Assembly: GCA_025353905.1 (NCBI GenBank)
Contig: JANXNW010000185.1
Location: 1-34,358, forward strand
DNA from: Hymenobacter sp.
GTDB lineage: Bacteria > Bacteroidota > Bacteroidia > Cytophagales > Hymenobacteraceae
Length of the DNA stretch: 34,358 bases
Reading direction: 5' to 3'
Shown here: positions 14,793 through 22,421 of the stretch, in pieces
Position numbering within the stretch: position 1 is the stretch's first letter
Layout of the letters: every line of letters starts with the position of its first letter
Notes under the pieces: model-generated
Databases searched by the model: none
What the model was told of the DNA's origin: nothing
The model's input: the letters and a program-made list of their open reading frames with translations, nothing else
Translations under genes and position numbers: made by a program

Positions 14793-15950
14793 TTAATTAT
14801 CTTTCTTAGGGTTCTTGCGGGCCGGGTTGTTATCCTCGAAGCGGTATTTATCCAGGGGATTGGGCATGGCCTGGCCCTTTTCCATCCCGGGCATACCTTT
14901 CATAGCGCCCATGTCCGAGATGGCCGGTGGCTGGTCCTTGCCCGCGTCGTTCTTCATGCCGGGCATGTTGCCCATGCCTTCCATGCCGGACATGCCTTTC
15001 ATGGGGGGCTGCTTTTTGGCACCGGCCGGCTGCTTTCTCATCTCTTTGTTCATATCCATTCCCGGCATGGCCGGCATGTTCTGCTTATTGCGCTGGCCCG
15101 ACGGGGCTTTCATCTCCATGCCCTCCATCTTCCTGCCTTTCATGTCCATGCCTTTGGGCATTTGTTTCTTCGTTCTCATGCCCGGCATGTCGGCCATAGA
15201 GCTTTGGTCCTGAGCTGGCTTTTTGTTGCCTGGAGCAGGTTTCTCCGACATGTCCATGTTGCCCATCCCGGACATTGATTTGTCGCGCTGACTCTGGCCG
15301 TTAGCCGGTTGGGGGGCGGCGTTACCGCTCCTTTCCGTGCCTTCCATATCGTTCATTCCCGACGGGGATTCTCTGCCGGCCGCGCTATCAGCAGCCGGCA
15401 TTCTGCCTTCGTCTCCTGCTTTCTTATTGCCTTTCGAGGTGCCCATGTCCATGCCCGCCATTCCGGCCATACCCGCCTTTTCCTCCCGGGCTTCCTCCTC
15501 TTCGCTCATGACCATGTTGCCCTTCGGGCCGACACCTTCCACGTACACCAGCTGGGCCCCGTGGTGCCCGGCCCAGGAAACGGCCCCTGCTGCGGCCAGC
15601 GCCGGCAGGAGCACCAAGACCGCGTAGGAGCGCTGCCGAACTTGAAAGTATTCGCCCACGCCGGCCAGTAGTAGCGTGATGCCGGCCAGCCAAAGGGTGT
15701 AGCCCGCGTACTGCTCGTGAACAGCGAAGATGGCGGCTGCTTTGGGGGGCAGGCCCCGGGGCATGGCGTGAAAAGTAGTGCTGGCGGCTATTCCGCCCGC
15801 GAAGCCGCCGGCCATCGCCACTAAGGCAATCCAGCGCACTTGCTGCCAGTCCTTGACCACCAACACGGCCTGCAAGGCGGCGGCTACGAGCAGCAGCACG
15901 ACGGGGAAGTGCACGACCAGGGCGTGCAGATTGGGAAAATCCGAAAACAT
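14793..15950 (-). CDS. DUF2231-type membrane protein with long Met-rich tail
   Basis: Residues 1-145 match the DUF2231 layout: NLHALVVHFPVVLLLVAAAL at the start and four hydrophobic helices (about 10-30, 40-58, 85-100, 108-126), with GHHGAQLVYVEGVG after the last. Histidines H9, H14, H61, H78, H129 and H130 could bind heme or metal. Residues about 146-385 are low complexity, with around 39 Met in 240 positions (MAGMAGMDM, MSGMGNMDM, MPAMPGMDM, MKGMSGMEGM), a Cu(I)/Ag(I)-binding type of composition also seen in the insert of the adjoining multicopper oxidase. The pair is likely one operon and may pass copper between them, which is inference. DUF2231 has no established enzymatic role. Confidence 0.8.
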   Translation of the reverse strand: MFSDFPNLHALVVHFPVVLLLVAAALQAVLVVKDWQQVRWIALVAMAGGFAGGIAASTTFHAMPRGLPPKAAAIFAVHEQYAGYTLWLAGITLLLAGVGEYFQVRQRSYAVLVLLPALAAAGAVSWAGHHGAQLVYVEGVGPKGNMVMSEEEEAREEKAGMAGMAGMDMGTSKGNKKAGDEGRMPAADSAAGRESPSGMNDMEGTERSGNAAPQPANGQSQRDKSMSGMGNMDMSEKPAPGNKKPAQDQSSMADMPGMRTKKQMPKGMDMKGRKMEGMEMKAPSGQRNKQNMPAMPGMDMNKEMRKQPAGAKKQPPMKGMSGMEGMGNMPGMKNDAGKDQPPAISDMGAMKGMPGMEKGQAMPNPLDKYRFEDNNPARKNPKKDN

Positions 15951-16102
15951 AGAAGCAGCATCAGGGTAAAGGGCAATCAGCGCCGCGGGGCCGGGTACTT
16001 CCCGTGACGGGCCCTGGTGGGGAGGGGAGCCGTCCCTTGCCCGCTGCTCATTGCTTTACGTTGGGACACCCTGCCGCTGTTTGCCCTTATCCGGTGTGTG
16101 CA

Positions 16103-16112
16103 TTACATAATT
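16103..16112 (-). promoter_or_regulatory. TTACATAATT motif shared by two copper-gene upstream regions (copy 1)
   Basis: TTACATAATT occurs here, about 150 bases before the DUF2231 start, and again at 16546-16555, about 105 bases before the HMA gene start, in the same orientation. It may be a common regulator site or chance. Confidence 0.3.
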
Positions 16113-16181
16113 ACTGGCTTTCACTGGCCCACTTTTCAAGCCGCTGGCGGCGTAACCTTTATTCTAGCGGACTTAAACTAA

Positions 16182-16206
16182 AAACGCCCGGCACTGCCGG
16201 GCGTTT
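16182..16206 (-). terminator. Rho-independent terminator of the HMA gene
   Basis: AAACGCCCGGCA and TGCCGGGCGTTT form a perfect 12-bp stem with a one-base loop. On the minus strand the stem is followed by TTTTTAGTTT and lies 27 bases after the stop of the HMA gene. It separates that gene from the DUF2231-MCO unit. Confidence 0.85.
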
Positions 16207-16232
16207 GGTCGTGGAGTGAGAAGCAGGAACTC

Positions 16233-16442
16233 TTACGCGGCCTGAATCTCAAAACCGGCTTTTTGGACGGCGGCCATCACCTGTTCATTCGTGAGTTGGT
16301 CCGAGGTAACGGTCAGAATCTTATTGGGGTTGGCCGTGTCGACCTGCCAGTTGCCGGCCCCGGCTTCCTGGTTGAGGGTGGGCGTAACGGCCTTGATGCA
16401 GCCGCCGCAATTGATGTTGGTTTTGAACTGGAGGGTCTTCAT
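16233..16442 (-). CDS. HMA-domain metallochaperone (CopZ-like)
   Basis: From the ATG at 16442 the protein has 69 residues, which is the size of a single ferredoxin-like HMA domain. An in-frame extension to 16481 adds only unrelated residues. The metal loop reads NCGGC (11-15), the CxxC that binds Cu(I) or other soft metals, followed by the usual helix (IKAVTPTLN) and the strand-helix end (DQLTNEQVMAAVQKAGF). Cytosolic chaperones of this kind deliver copper to exporters. No CxxC-type copper P-ATPase is in the window, so the partner is unknown. It has its own terminator at 16182-16206. Confidence 0.92.
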   Translation of the reverse strand: MKTLQFKTNINCGGCIKAVTPTLNQEAGAGNWQVDTANPNKILTVTSDQLTNEQVMAAVQKAGFEIQAA

Positions 16443-16545
16443 GATGGGTGGATGGTTAGTGAAGCCGCGGGGGGCGGCCACACACTACTAACACGCGAAG
16501 CCGGGACCAAGTGCGGCAAACCCGGCACAGCATTGCGCCCAGAAC

Positions 16546-16555
16546 TTACATAATT
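16546..16555 (-). promoter_or_regulatory. TTACATAATT motif (copy 2)
   Basis: This is the second copy of the ten-base motif, upstream of the HMA gene. The rest of 16443-16637 shows no gene. Confidence 0.3.
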
Positions 16556-16637
16556 TCTCGTTGCCCGGCCTTCCGACAGCGAGTAAAAAATCTGGCCCTT
16601 TGTAACGCTAGGCCAGCTTTTCTGAAATTTATCGGGG

Positions 16638-16979
16638 TTAGGCAGCCATGCTCAGGCCCTGGCGGCAAGCAGCTTCGCAACGGCGGCAGGCTTCAGCGCA
16701 TTCGCGGCAGTGCTCCATGTGGGCGGCGTGCTTTTCGCACTCGTCGCCGCAGGCTTTGCAGATTTCGGCGCACTCCTTGAGCAAGTGCGCAGCGTGCTCG
16801 GAGCCACGAGCCACGAAACGGACCGTAATAGCGCAGATGTCGGCGCAGTCGCGGTCGAGCTGAATACAGCGGGCCATCATTTTTACGTCCTGCTCGCTGA
16901 GGCAGGCGGTGGCGCAATGCTCACACGAGGCGAGGCAGGCGTTGAGGGCATCGAGCAGTTGTTGGTTCTGGGCGTGCAT
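16638..16979 (-). CDS. Four-helix-bundle copper storage protein (Csp-like, DUF326)
   Basis: The 113-residue protein carries 16 cysteines, mostly spaced CxxC or CxxxC along helices: C15, C19, C22, C26, then C38, C45, C49, C70, C74, C77, C81 and C91, C94, C98, C101, C105. This is the pattern of Csp/YhjQ-type ferredoxin-like proteins, in which the cysteines line the inside of a four-helix bundle and store many Cu(I) ions. There is no signal peptide, so it should be cytosolic (Csp3-like). Placement just before the HMA chaperone gene (195-base gap) suggests a joint copper-handling role. Confidence 0.9.
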   Translation of the reverse strand: MHAQNQQLLDALNACLASCEHCATACLSEQDVKMMARCIQLDRDCADICAITVRFVARGSEHAAHLLKECAEICKACGDECEKHAAHMEHCRECAEACRRCEAACRQGLSMAA

Positions 16980-17026
16980 GGTGGTGGGGGATTAGGTGGG
17001 GTGAGTTACTGCGCTTTTACGCGTGG

Positions 17027-17063
17027 GCAAATGGGTAGTTTTGCACGATTAGCCACCATTTGC
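17027..17063 (-). promoter_or_regulatory. Inverted repeat upstream of the Csp-like gene
   Basis: GCAAATGG (17027-17034) and CCATTTGC (17056-17063) are perfect 8-bp arms 21 bases apart, 48-84 bases before the Csp start. The arms lie on one face of the helix and may bind a dimeric metal regulator. No consensus promoter box was found. Confidence 0.35.
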
Positions 17064-17167
17064 TGCATGATTAGCACAGAGTTTCCGGGGCGTTAGGGGG
17101 CAGCCGCCAGCGCCGTTCAATTGACGATTGTGCTCACCATATGGCTCCGGGCTTCGGGGGTGCCTTG

Positions 17168-17386
17168 CTAGGTTTCGTGCTGCACATAATAGTCGAGCAA
17201 GGTGCTGGGGGCGAAGGTGTCGGTATCGAGGTAGGGCGAGCGGGCGTTGACGGCCACGCGCTGCCAGGGGGCGGCCTCGCCGCCAACGCGGCGGAAGACG
17301 TGGGCGACTTCCAGCAGGTCTTTGGAGAAAGCCAGGTGGCGGCCCCCAGTGGGGGTCAGGGTCAAGTTTATTTTGGCGGGGTGCAT
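17168..17386 (-). CDS. Small hypothetical protein next to the ZIP transporter
   Basis: The 72-residue frame starts at ATG 17386, 18 bases after the ZIP gene stop, in the same direction. It reads MHPAKINLTLTPTGGRHLAF and ends LDYYVQHET. It has no signal peptide or membrane helix and no motif I know. The spacing supports it as the last gene of the P-ATPase-ZIP unit. I assign no function. Confidence 0.6.
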   Translation of the reverse strand: MHPAKINLTLTPTGGRHLAFSKDLLEVAHVFRRVGGEAAPWQRVAVNARSPYLDTDTFAPSTLLDYYVQHET

Positions 17387-17404
17387 GAGCGAGAAAGAAA
17401 TAAG

Positions 17405-18172
17405 CTAGGCGACCATGCCCAGCAGCAAGAACAAGAGAAAGCCGACGAAGAAAGCCAGGGTGAGCAGCGGGGTTTCAGTGTCCTCGTGGGCCTCGGTCAG
17501 CAGCTCTTCGGTAACGAGGAAGAGCAGGGCGGCCAGGCCGAAAGAGAGCACGATTTCGAGCAGGTTGCCGGTGGCCCCGCGCAAGACGGTGGTGCCGATG
17601 CCCGCTCCAAGTAGCAGCATGAGCGAGGTGCCGGCCACAATGGCGACGGCGCGGCCCTTGCCGTGGCCGCCCTGGCGCAGCTCGATGGCCGTAGCCAGGC
17701 CCAACGACAGCAGCTCGATGGTGAGGGCAATAGCCAGCAGGGTACCTTCCTTAGCCCCGGCGGCGAAGCCAATGCCCAGTAGCAGGCCGTCGATGAGAAT
17801 ATCAATGCCGATGGCGACGAGCAGGCCCCACGGCAGCGGGGCTACGCCCGCGTTGGGCGCGGCGGCAGTGGCCGGTGTAGCTTCCTGCTTCTCGAGGCGC
17901 TGGGTGAAATAGCGTAGGCCGAGCATGGCGGCCACGCCCAGGCCGAAGCCCAGCACCACTTCGTAGGGCGCGTGGTGCTGCACGATGTCGGGCAGCAGCT
18001 CGACGGCGACGACCGAGAAAATGACCCCGGCCGCGAAGTGCAAAATGGCGCTGCGTAGCTGCGGGTCGGGAGGCCGCCAGACGGCTAGCGCCGCGCCGGC
18101 AATCATCACGACGGCGGGCAGCACCGAGAAGCCGAGCAGGGTGGTCCAGGAAGGCGTGACGGCAGGTATCAT
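17405..18172 (-). CDS. ZIP-family metal transporter
   Basis: The 255-residue protein has about eight hydrophobic helices. HFAAGVIFSVVAVELLPDI (about 45-63) is the second-helix pattern of ZIP proteins. The metal-site helices IGIDILIDGLLLGIGFA (4) and LTIELLSLGLATAIEL (5) keep Asp and Glu but lack the usual HNxPEG and HEIPHE histidines, so metal choice may differ. A short His/Gly segment (RQGGHGKGR) lies in a loop. ZIP proteins normally import zinc or other divalent metals to the cytosol, which would be odd beside exporters, though some members export. The ATG overlaps the stop of the upstream unknown gene as ATGA, so the two are translationally coupled. Confidence 0.82.
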   Translation of the reverse strand: MIPAVTPSWTTLLGFSVLPAVVMIAGAALAVWRPPDPQLRSAILHFAAGVIFSVVAVELLPDIVQHHAPYEVVLGFGLGVAAMLGLRYFTQRLEKQEATPATAAAPNAGVAPLPWGLLVAIGIDILIDGLLLGIGFAAGAKEGTLLAIALTIELLSLGLATAIELRQGGHGKGRAVAIVAGTSLMLLLGAGIGTTVLRGATGNLLEIVLSFGLAALLFLVTEELLTEAHEDTETPLLTLAFFVGFLLFLLLGMVA

Positions 18173-19014
18173 TCGGCGCGGTCGGCTAACAAATTCAGTA
18201 GGAATACTTGGCTCTCGCCAAGTTTTTGCCGGATAATTTGGCTGATTCCTAATAGACCCATTAACATTCCGCTTACTTCATTTAAGTAAGCTAATGCCTC
18301 AAACCAATAGGCGCAATCCACCTCTTGGGGCCGTTGAATAAAGTCGCGGTTGGCCGCAGCGTAATGATGCTGCTGCGACAAATGCCGCTGCACGATATAG
18401 ATTCGAGCTAGGTGTTTCGTTTCGGGGTGGGCTTTGATTTGATTGAACATATCTTTCTCGGATAACGGGCGCGTGTGTCCTCCCTGGGCGTGGAAAAACG
18501 CCTGATTTTGGGCATCACGCAGCATTTCGGGGCTTTTCAATTGAGCACTACCGGCCGCGCGTAATAAGTGAGGAGCTTGACTATATAGCCGTGCCAACCG
18601 AATTTGTTCTTCTTGTGCAATATCAGCAGCATCAGCACCTGGCATTTCCAGCGCTGTATTTTCAAAAACTGTTTTGACGTATTTGAAATATTCTAAATCT
18701 AGCACCATTAATTCGTGCTGAAAAGCTTCAGCGTTGGTATCAAACGTAGCCAAGTACAATCCCGTTAGCGCATCAGTAAGCGCCGTGCGAAATGCCAGCG
18801 AAACGGGCAATTTCAACTCTACTACTTCGGGCCAGTGGTCTAAATGAATGACAATGCCAAGCAGGCTGCACCTGATGCGGCGCATTAAATCCAAGTAGGT
18901 GCGCTGAATTTGGGATGCGGGAATAATTGACTGCCCCGCAGCATCAATGGTTTCCGACAATGTCAGACAATAACGCCGCAGAATATCACTGTCTTTTTTA
19001 TCTCCTCGAATCAT
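18169..19014 (-). CDS. Unrecognised all-helical protein, AT-richer gene
   Basis: From ATG 19014 the protein has 281 residues; a TTG at 19032 would add six. It looks all-alpha and soluble, with RTYLDLMRRIRCSLLGIVIH, HLDHWPEVVELKLPVSLAFR and TALTDALTGLYLATFDTN near the start and KHLARIYIVQRHLSQQHHYA later. The R-T-A-L-x-D helix recalls DUF5677/HEPN-like proteins, but that is a weak impression. Base composition is clearly lower in GC than its neighbours. It sits 10-27 bases after the P-ATPase gene and overlaps the ZIP start by four bases, so it has been part of the operon for some time or landed neatly in it. Confidence 0.7.
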   Translation of the reverse strand: MIRGDKKDSDILRRYCLTLSETIDAAGQSIIPASQIQRTYLDLMRRIRCSLLGIVIHLDHWPEVVELKLPVSLAFRTALTDALTGLYLATFDTNAEAFQHELMVLDLEYFKYVKTVFENTALEMPGADAADIAQEEQIRLARLYSQAPHLLRAAGSAQLKSPEMLRDAQNQAFFHAQGGHTRPLSEKDMFNQIKAHPETKHLARIYIVQRHLSQQHHYAAANRDFIQRPQEVDCAYWFEALAYLNEVSGMLMGLLGISQIIRQKLGESQVFLLNLLADRAE

Positions 19015-19041
19015 GGGTTTTTTGAATACCAAAAGTTTTGT

Positions 19042-21138
19042 TTAAAACTTCATGCGTTGGATGCGCACGGCGTTGAGGATGGCCAACAGGGCCACGCCTA
19101 CGTCGGCAAACACGGCTTCCCACATGGTGGCCAGGCCGCCGGCACCCAGGGCCAGCACCACGGCTTTCACGGCGAAGGCCAGCCAGATATTTTGCCAGAC
19201 CACGCGGTGGGTGGCGCGGGCGATGCGGCGGGCGGTGGCAATTTTGCTGGGGTGGTCGGTTTGAATGACCACGTCGGCGGTTTCGATGGTGGCGTCGGAG
19301 CCAAGTCCGCCCATTGCAATGCCCACGTCGGCCAGGGCCACGACCGGGGCGTCGTTCACGCCGTCGCCGACAAAGGCGAGCTTGCGGCCTTCGCTCAGGT
19401 ACTGCTGCACGTAGCGGGCCTTGTCTTCGGGCAGCAGGCCGCCGTGGGCTTCGCTGATGCTCAGTTCCTGGGCTACGCGCTGCACGATGCTATCCTTATC
19501 GCCCGAGAGCATGACAAGCTTGGTGATGCCGTCGGCTTTCAGCTCCTGGATGGCGCGGGCGGCATCTTCTTTGGGGGCATCGGCTACGGTCAGGTAGCCG
19601 GCGTACTGGCCGTCGACGGCGGCCACCACGATGCTGTCGGCTACCTGATCTACCTCGGGGGGGTAGGCGACGCTGAATTTTTGCAGCAGCCGGGCGTTAC
19701 CAACCAGCACGTCGCGGCCGTTTACCTGCCCGCGCAGGCCGTGGCCGGCGATTTCCTCGACGTGCTCGACCAGCACGCCCGCGCTGGCCGCGCCGGTGTG
19801 CGCCACCACGGCTTTAGCAATGGGATGGGTGGATTTGGCTTCCAGTGCGCCGACCAGCCGCAGCAGCTGGGCCGCGTCGGTGCCGGGGGCGGGCTGCACC
19901 TGCCGCACGGCAAACACGCCCTGGGTGAGCGTGCCGGTCTTGTCCATTACTACAGTGTCGATTTCGCGCAGCACGTCGAGGAAGTTGGAGCCTTTGAAGA
20001 GGATGCCGGCCTTCGAGGCTGCGCCGATGCCACCGAAATAGCCCAGCGGAATGCTGATAACCAGCGCGCAGGGGCAGGAAATGACCAGAAACACCAGCGC
20101 CCGGTAGAGCCAGTCGCGGAACACGTAGTCGTGCACCACGAAGTAGGGCACCAGCACCAGCAGCACGGCCAGCGCCACCACGATGGGCGTGTACACCTTA
20201 GCGAATTTGGTAATGAACTGTTGGGTCTTGGCCTTGCGGCCCACCGCGTCCTGCACCATCGCCAGGATTTTGCTCAGCTTGGTGTCCTGAAAGGCGGCCG
20301 TAACGGTGACCTGGGCCAAGGTATCGAGGTTAATCATGCCGGCGAGCACCGCCTCGCCAGGCTGCTTGGTTTGGGGAGCCGACTCGCCGGTGAGGGCGGC
20401 CGTGTTGAAGCTGGCCGGGCGGGCGTTCAGCGTGCCGTCGAGGGCCACTTTTTCGCCGGGGCGGATTTCGAGTACGTCGCCGACCAGCACCACTTGGGGG
20501 TCGAGCACGAGGGGTTGGCCACCGCGCAGCACGGTAACTTCGGTGGCCTGGATTTCGAGCAGGGCGCGGATGCTATGCTTGGCCCGGTTCACGGCCGCGT
20601 CCTGAAACAGCTCGCCCACGGTGTAGAATAGCATCACGGCCACGCCCTCGGGGTATTCGCCGATGGCAAACGCGCCGATGGTGGCCAGGCTCATCAGCAG
20701 AAACTCGTTGAAGATGTTGCCGCTGGGAATGCTCAGGACGGCGGCTTTGACGACCTTCCAGCCGACGAGTACGAAGGCCAGCCCGTACCAAGCCAGGCGC
20801 ACGTAACCAGTGAAAAAACCCACTTTATAGTAATCCAGGGCAATGCCGGCGACGAGCAGCGCGAAGCTGAGGCCGGGCACCAGGTAGGGGTTGGTACCGG
20901 CCGGGCCGTGGTCGTGCTCGTCAGCTTCCTCCGATTCGCCGCTGCCGTGGTCGTGGCCGGCATGGTCGTTGGCGGCGGGCTTATCGTCGTGGTCGTGGCC
21001 GGGCACGTCGTGACCTTCGGCCTCGGCGGCGGCTTTGGGCGTGAGCTGCTCGCGGGTGAGGGCACCTACGTTTTCGAGCTGCACCTGCTTGGCGGTGTTC
21101 AGCTCTTCGTGGAGGTTATCAGATGAAGGGTCGGGCAT
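19042..21138 (-). CDS. Zn/Cd-type heavy-metal P-type ATPase with His-rich N-terminus
   Basis: From ATG 21138 the product has 698 residues; the open frame upstream to 21615 overlaps the MFS gene and is not coding. P-ATPase motifs are complete: TGES (250-253), CPC in SCPCALVIS (354-362), the phosphorylated Asp in DKTGT (399-403), THPIAKAV, and GDGVNDAPVVALADVGIAMG. The SCPC motif in this context fits the P1B-2 group (Zn, Cd, Pb, Co exporters). No N-terminal HMA/CxxC domain is present; instead residues 43-77 contain repeated HDHD/HDHG elements that can bind Zn. It follows the MFS gene by 17 bases and precedes the unknown-ZIP pair. It should pump divalent metal to the periplasm, where the RND system can take over. 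Confidence 0.92.
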   Translation of the reverse strand: MPDPSSDNLHEELNTAKQVQLENVGALTREQLTPKAAAEAEGHDVPGHDHDDKPAANDHAGHDHGSGESEEADEHDHGPAGTNPYLVPGLSFALLVAGIALDYYKVGFFTGYVRLAWYGLAFVLVGWKVVKAAVLSIPSGNIFNEFLLMSLATIGAFAIGEYPEGVAVMLFYTVGELFQDAAVNRAKHSIRALLEIQATEVTVLRGGQPLVLDPQVVLVGDVLEIRPGEKVALDGTLNARPASFNTAALTGESAPQTKQPGEAVLAGMINLDTLAQVTVTAAFQDTKLSKILAMVQDAVGRKAKTQQFITKFAKVYTPIVVALAVLLVLVPYFVVHDYVFRDWLYRALVFLVISCPCALVISIPLGYFGGIGAASKAGILFKGSNFLDVLREIDTVVMDKTGTLTQGVFAVRQVQPAPGTDAAQLLRLVGALEAKSTHPIAKAVVAHTGAASAGVLVEHVEEIAGHGLRGQVNGRDVLVGNARLLQKFSVAYPPEVDQVADSIVVAAVDGQYAGYLTVADAPKEDAARAIQELKADGITKLVMLSGDKDSIVQRVAQELSISEAHGGLLPEDKARYVQQYLSEGRKLAFVGDGVNDAPVVALADVGIAMGGLGSDATIETADVVIQTDHPSKIATARRIARATHRVVWQNIWLAFAVKAVVLALGAGGLATMWEAVFADVGVALLAILNAVRIQRMKF

Positions 21139-21155
21139 GAGTAACGGAAATAAAA

Positions 21156-22406
21156 TCAACGATTGGGAGGGGCCGCCTGAAGCGGTTCGGCGGGCACGGG
21201 CACGCGCCGGGCCAGCAGCCAGGTGCCGGCCAACAAGGCCAGCGCCACGCCGCCGCCGTACAGAAAGGAGCGGGTAGCGAAATGAAGGCCCAGGAAGCCC
21301 GCCAGCGGGTAGGCAAACGCCCACCACAGGTGGCTCCAGGCGAAGTGAGCCCCGTACACGCGGCCCTGGTGGGCCTCGTCGGTCTGCTCGGCAATGAGGG
21401 TTTGGGTGGCCAGATTCACGGCGTTCTGGCCCGCGCCGGCCAGCAGCCACAGCCCCATCAGCAGCCCGAGGCCGGCGTGGTTGGCGGGCAGCACGGCCAG
21501 GCTGGTGAGCACCGCCCCGAGGATGACGAACGTAGTTTGGGCCAGGCGCTTGGTGAGCGCGCCGGCCAGCAGCGCCGCGACGGTCGCGCCCACCCCAAAA
21601 GCCGCCATCACCCACCCGTACCGAGCTTCGGGCAAGTGCAGTTGGCCGCGCACCAAGCCCACGGTGTTCACCAGAATCAAGGCCCCGCTCACGGCAGCCA
21701 CCAGCTCCAGCAGCAGGGCGTAGCGCATGATGGCGTTGCGCCAGAGCAGGCGGGTGCCTTCCAGCACGGCGGCGACGGTTACGCGCTCGTCGGCACCCGC
21801 TGGGGCCTCTTCGTGGCGCAGCCGGGCGGGCAAAGTGAAAATTAGCACCCCCGACACCAGGAACGTGGCCGCGTCGATGAAAAAAATGTTGCGGGTGCCC
21901 AAGAACGCGGCCACGCCAGCAGCGATGCCCGGCCCGAGCACCCCGAGCAACTCATTGGTGGCGCTCGACAAGCTCAAGGCCGCGGGCAGCTCCTCGTCGG
22001 TGGTCACGGCGGGCAGCGTGGCCTGAAAAGTGGGCGTAAAAAACGCGGTAAAGGCATTAACGGTGAACATGAGCACGTACACCTGCCACACCTGCGTCAC
22101 GAACGGCAGTAGGCCAATGACGACCATCCGCACCACGTCGGCTGTCACCATAATGGTCTTGCGATTCAGCCGGTCGGCCAGCAGGCCGGCTAGGGGAGAG
22201 AGCAGCACGAAGGCCGTCACGCGCAGGGTCAGGGCGAAGGCCAGAATCTGGGCCGAGTGGCCGCCACCCAGCTCAAAAGCCAGCAGGGCCAGGCCCACCC
22301 ACGTCAGCGCATCGCCGAGCAGCGAGGTAGTTTGGGCCGCGTAGAGGCGGGCAAAAACGGGGTTGCGCAGGCTTTTGAAGGGCGCGAAAGCATCACTGAG
22401 GTTCAT
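21156..22406 (-). CDS. MFS transporter (EntS-like MFS_3 type)
   Basis: The 416-residue protein has the usual twelve hydrophobic helices. The loop between helices 2 and 3 reads LAGLLADRLNRKTIM (about 75-89), the MFS motif A. The start NLSDAFAPFKSLRNPVFARL, then YAAQTTSLLGDALTWVGLAL, is typical of the MFS_3/EntS group of drug or siderophore exporters. Its place between a CDF gene (15-base gap) and the P-ATPase (17 bases) indicates cotranscription with metal exporters. The substrate is not given by sequence; export of a metal complex or chelator is one option. Confidence 0.85.
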   Translation of the reverse strand: MNLSDAFAPFKSLRNPVFARLYAAQTTSLLGDALTWVGLALLAFELGGGHSAQILAFALTLRVTAFVLLSPLAGLLADRLNRKTIMVTADVVRMVVIGLLPFVTQVWQVYVLMFTVNAFTAFFTPTFQATLPAVTTDEELPAALSLSSATNELLGVLGPGIAAGVAAFLGTRNIFFIDAATFLVSGVLIFTLPARLRHEEAPAGADERVTVAAVLEGTRLLWRNAIMRYALLLELVAAVSGALILVNTVGLVRGQLHLPEARYGWVMAAFGVGATVAALLAGALTKRLAQTTFVILGAVLTSLAVLPANHAGLGLLMGLWLLAGAGQNAVNLATQTLIAEQTDEAHQGRVYGAHFAWSHLWWAFAYPLAGFLGLHFATRSFLYGGGVALALLAGTWLLARRVPVPAEPLQAAPPNR

Positions 22407-22421
22407 ACTGGCAGCAAATAA

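Noticed and set aside
19057-20631. 524-codon plus-strand frame opposite the P-ATPase
   Set aside because: It lies antisense to a gene with complete P-ATPase motifs, and its Gly/His-rich composition is typical of the complement of GC-rich coding sequence.
21139-21615. N-terminal extension of the P-ATPase frame
   Set aside because: It overlaps the 3' end of the MFS gene and is Arg/Gly/Pro-rich without similarity; ATG 21138 gives a normal N-terminus.
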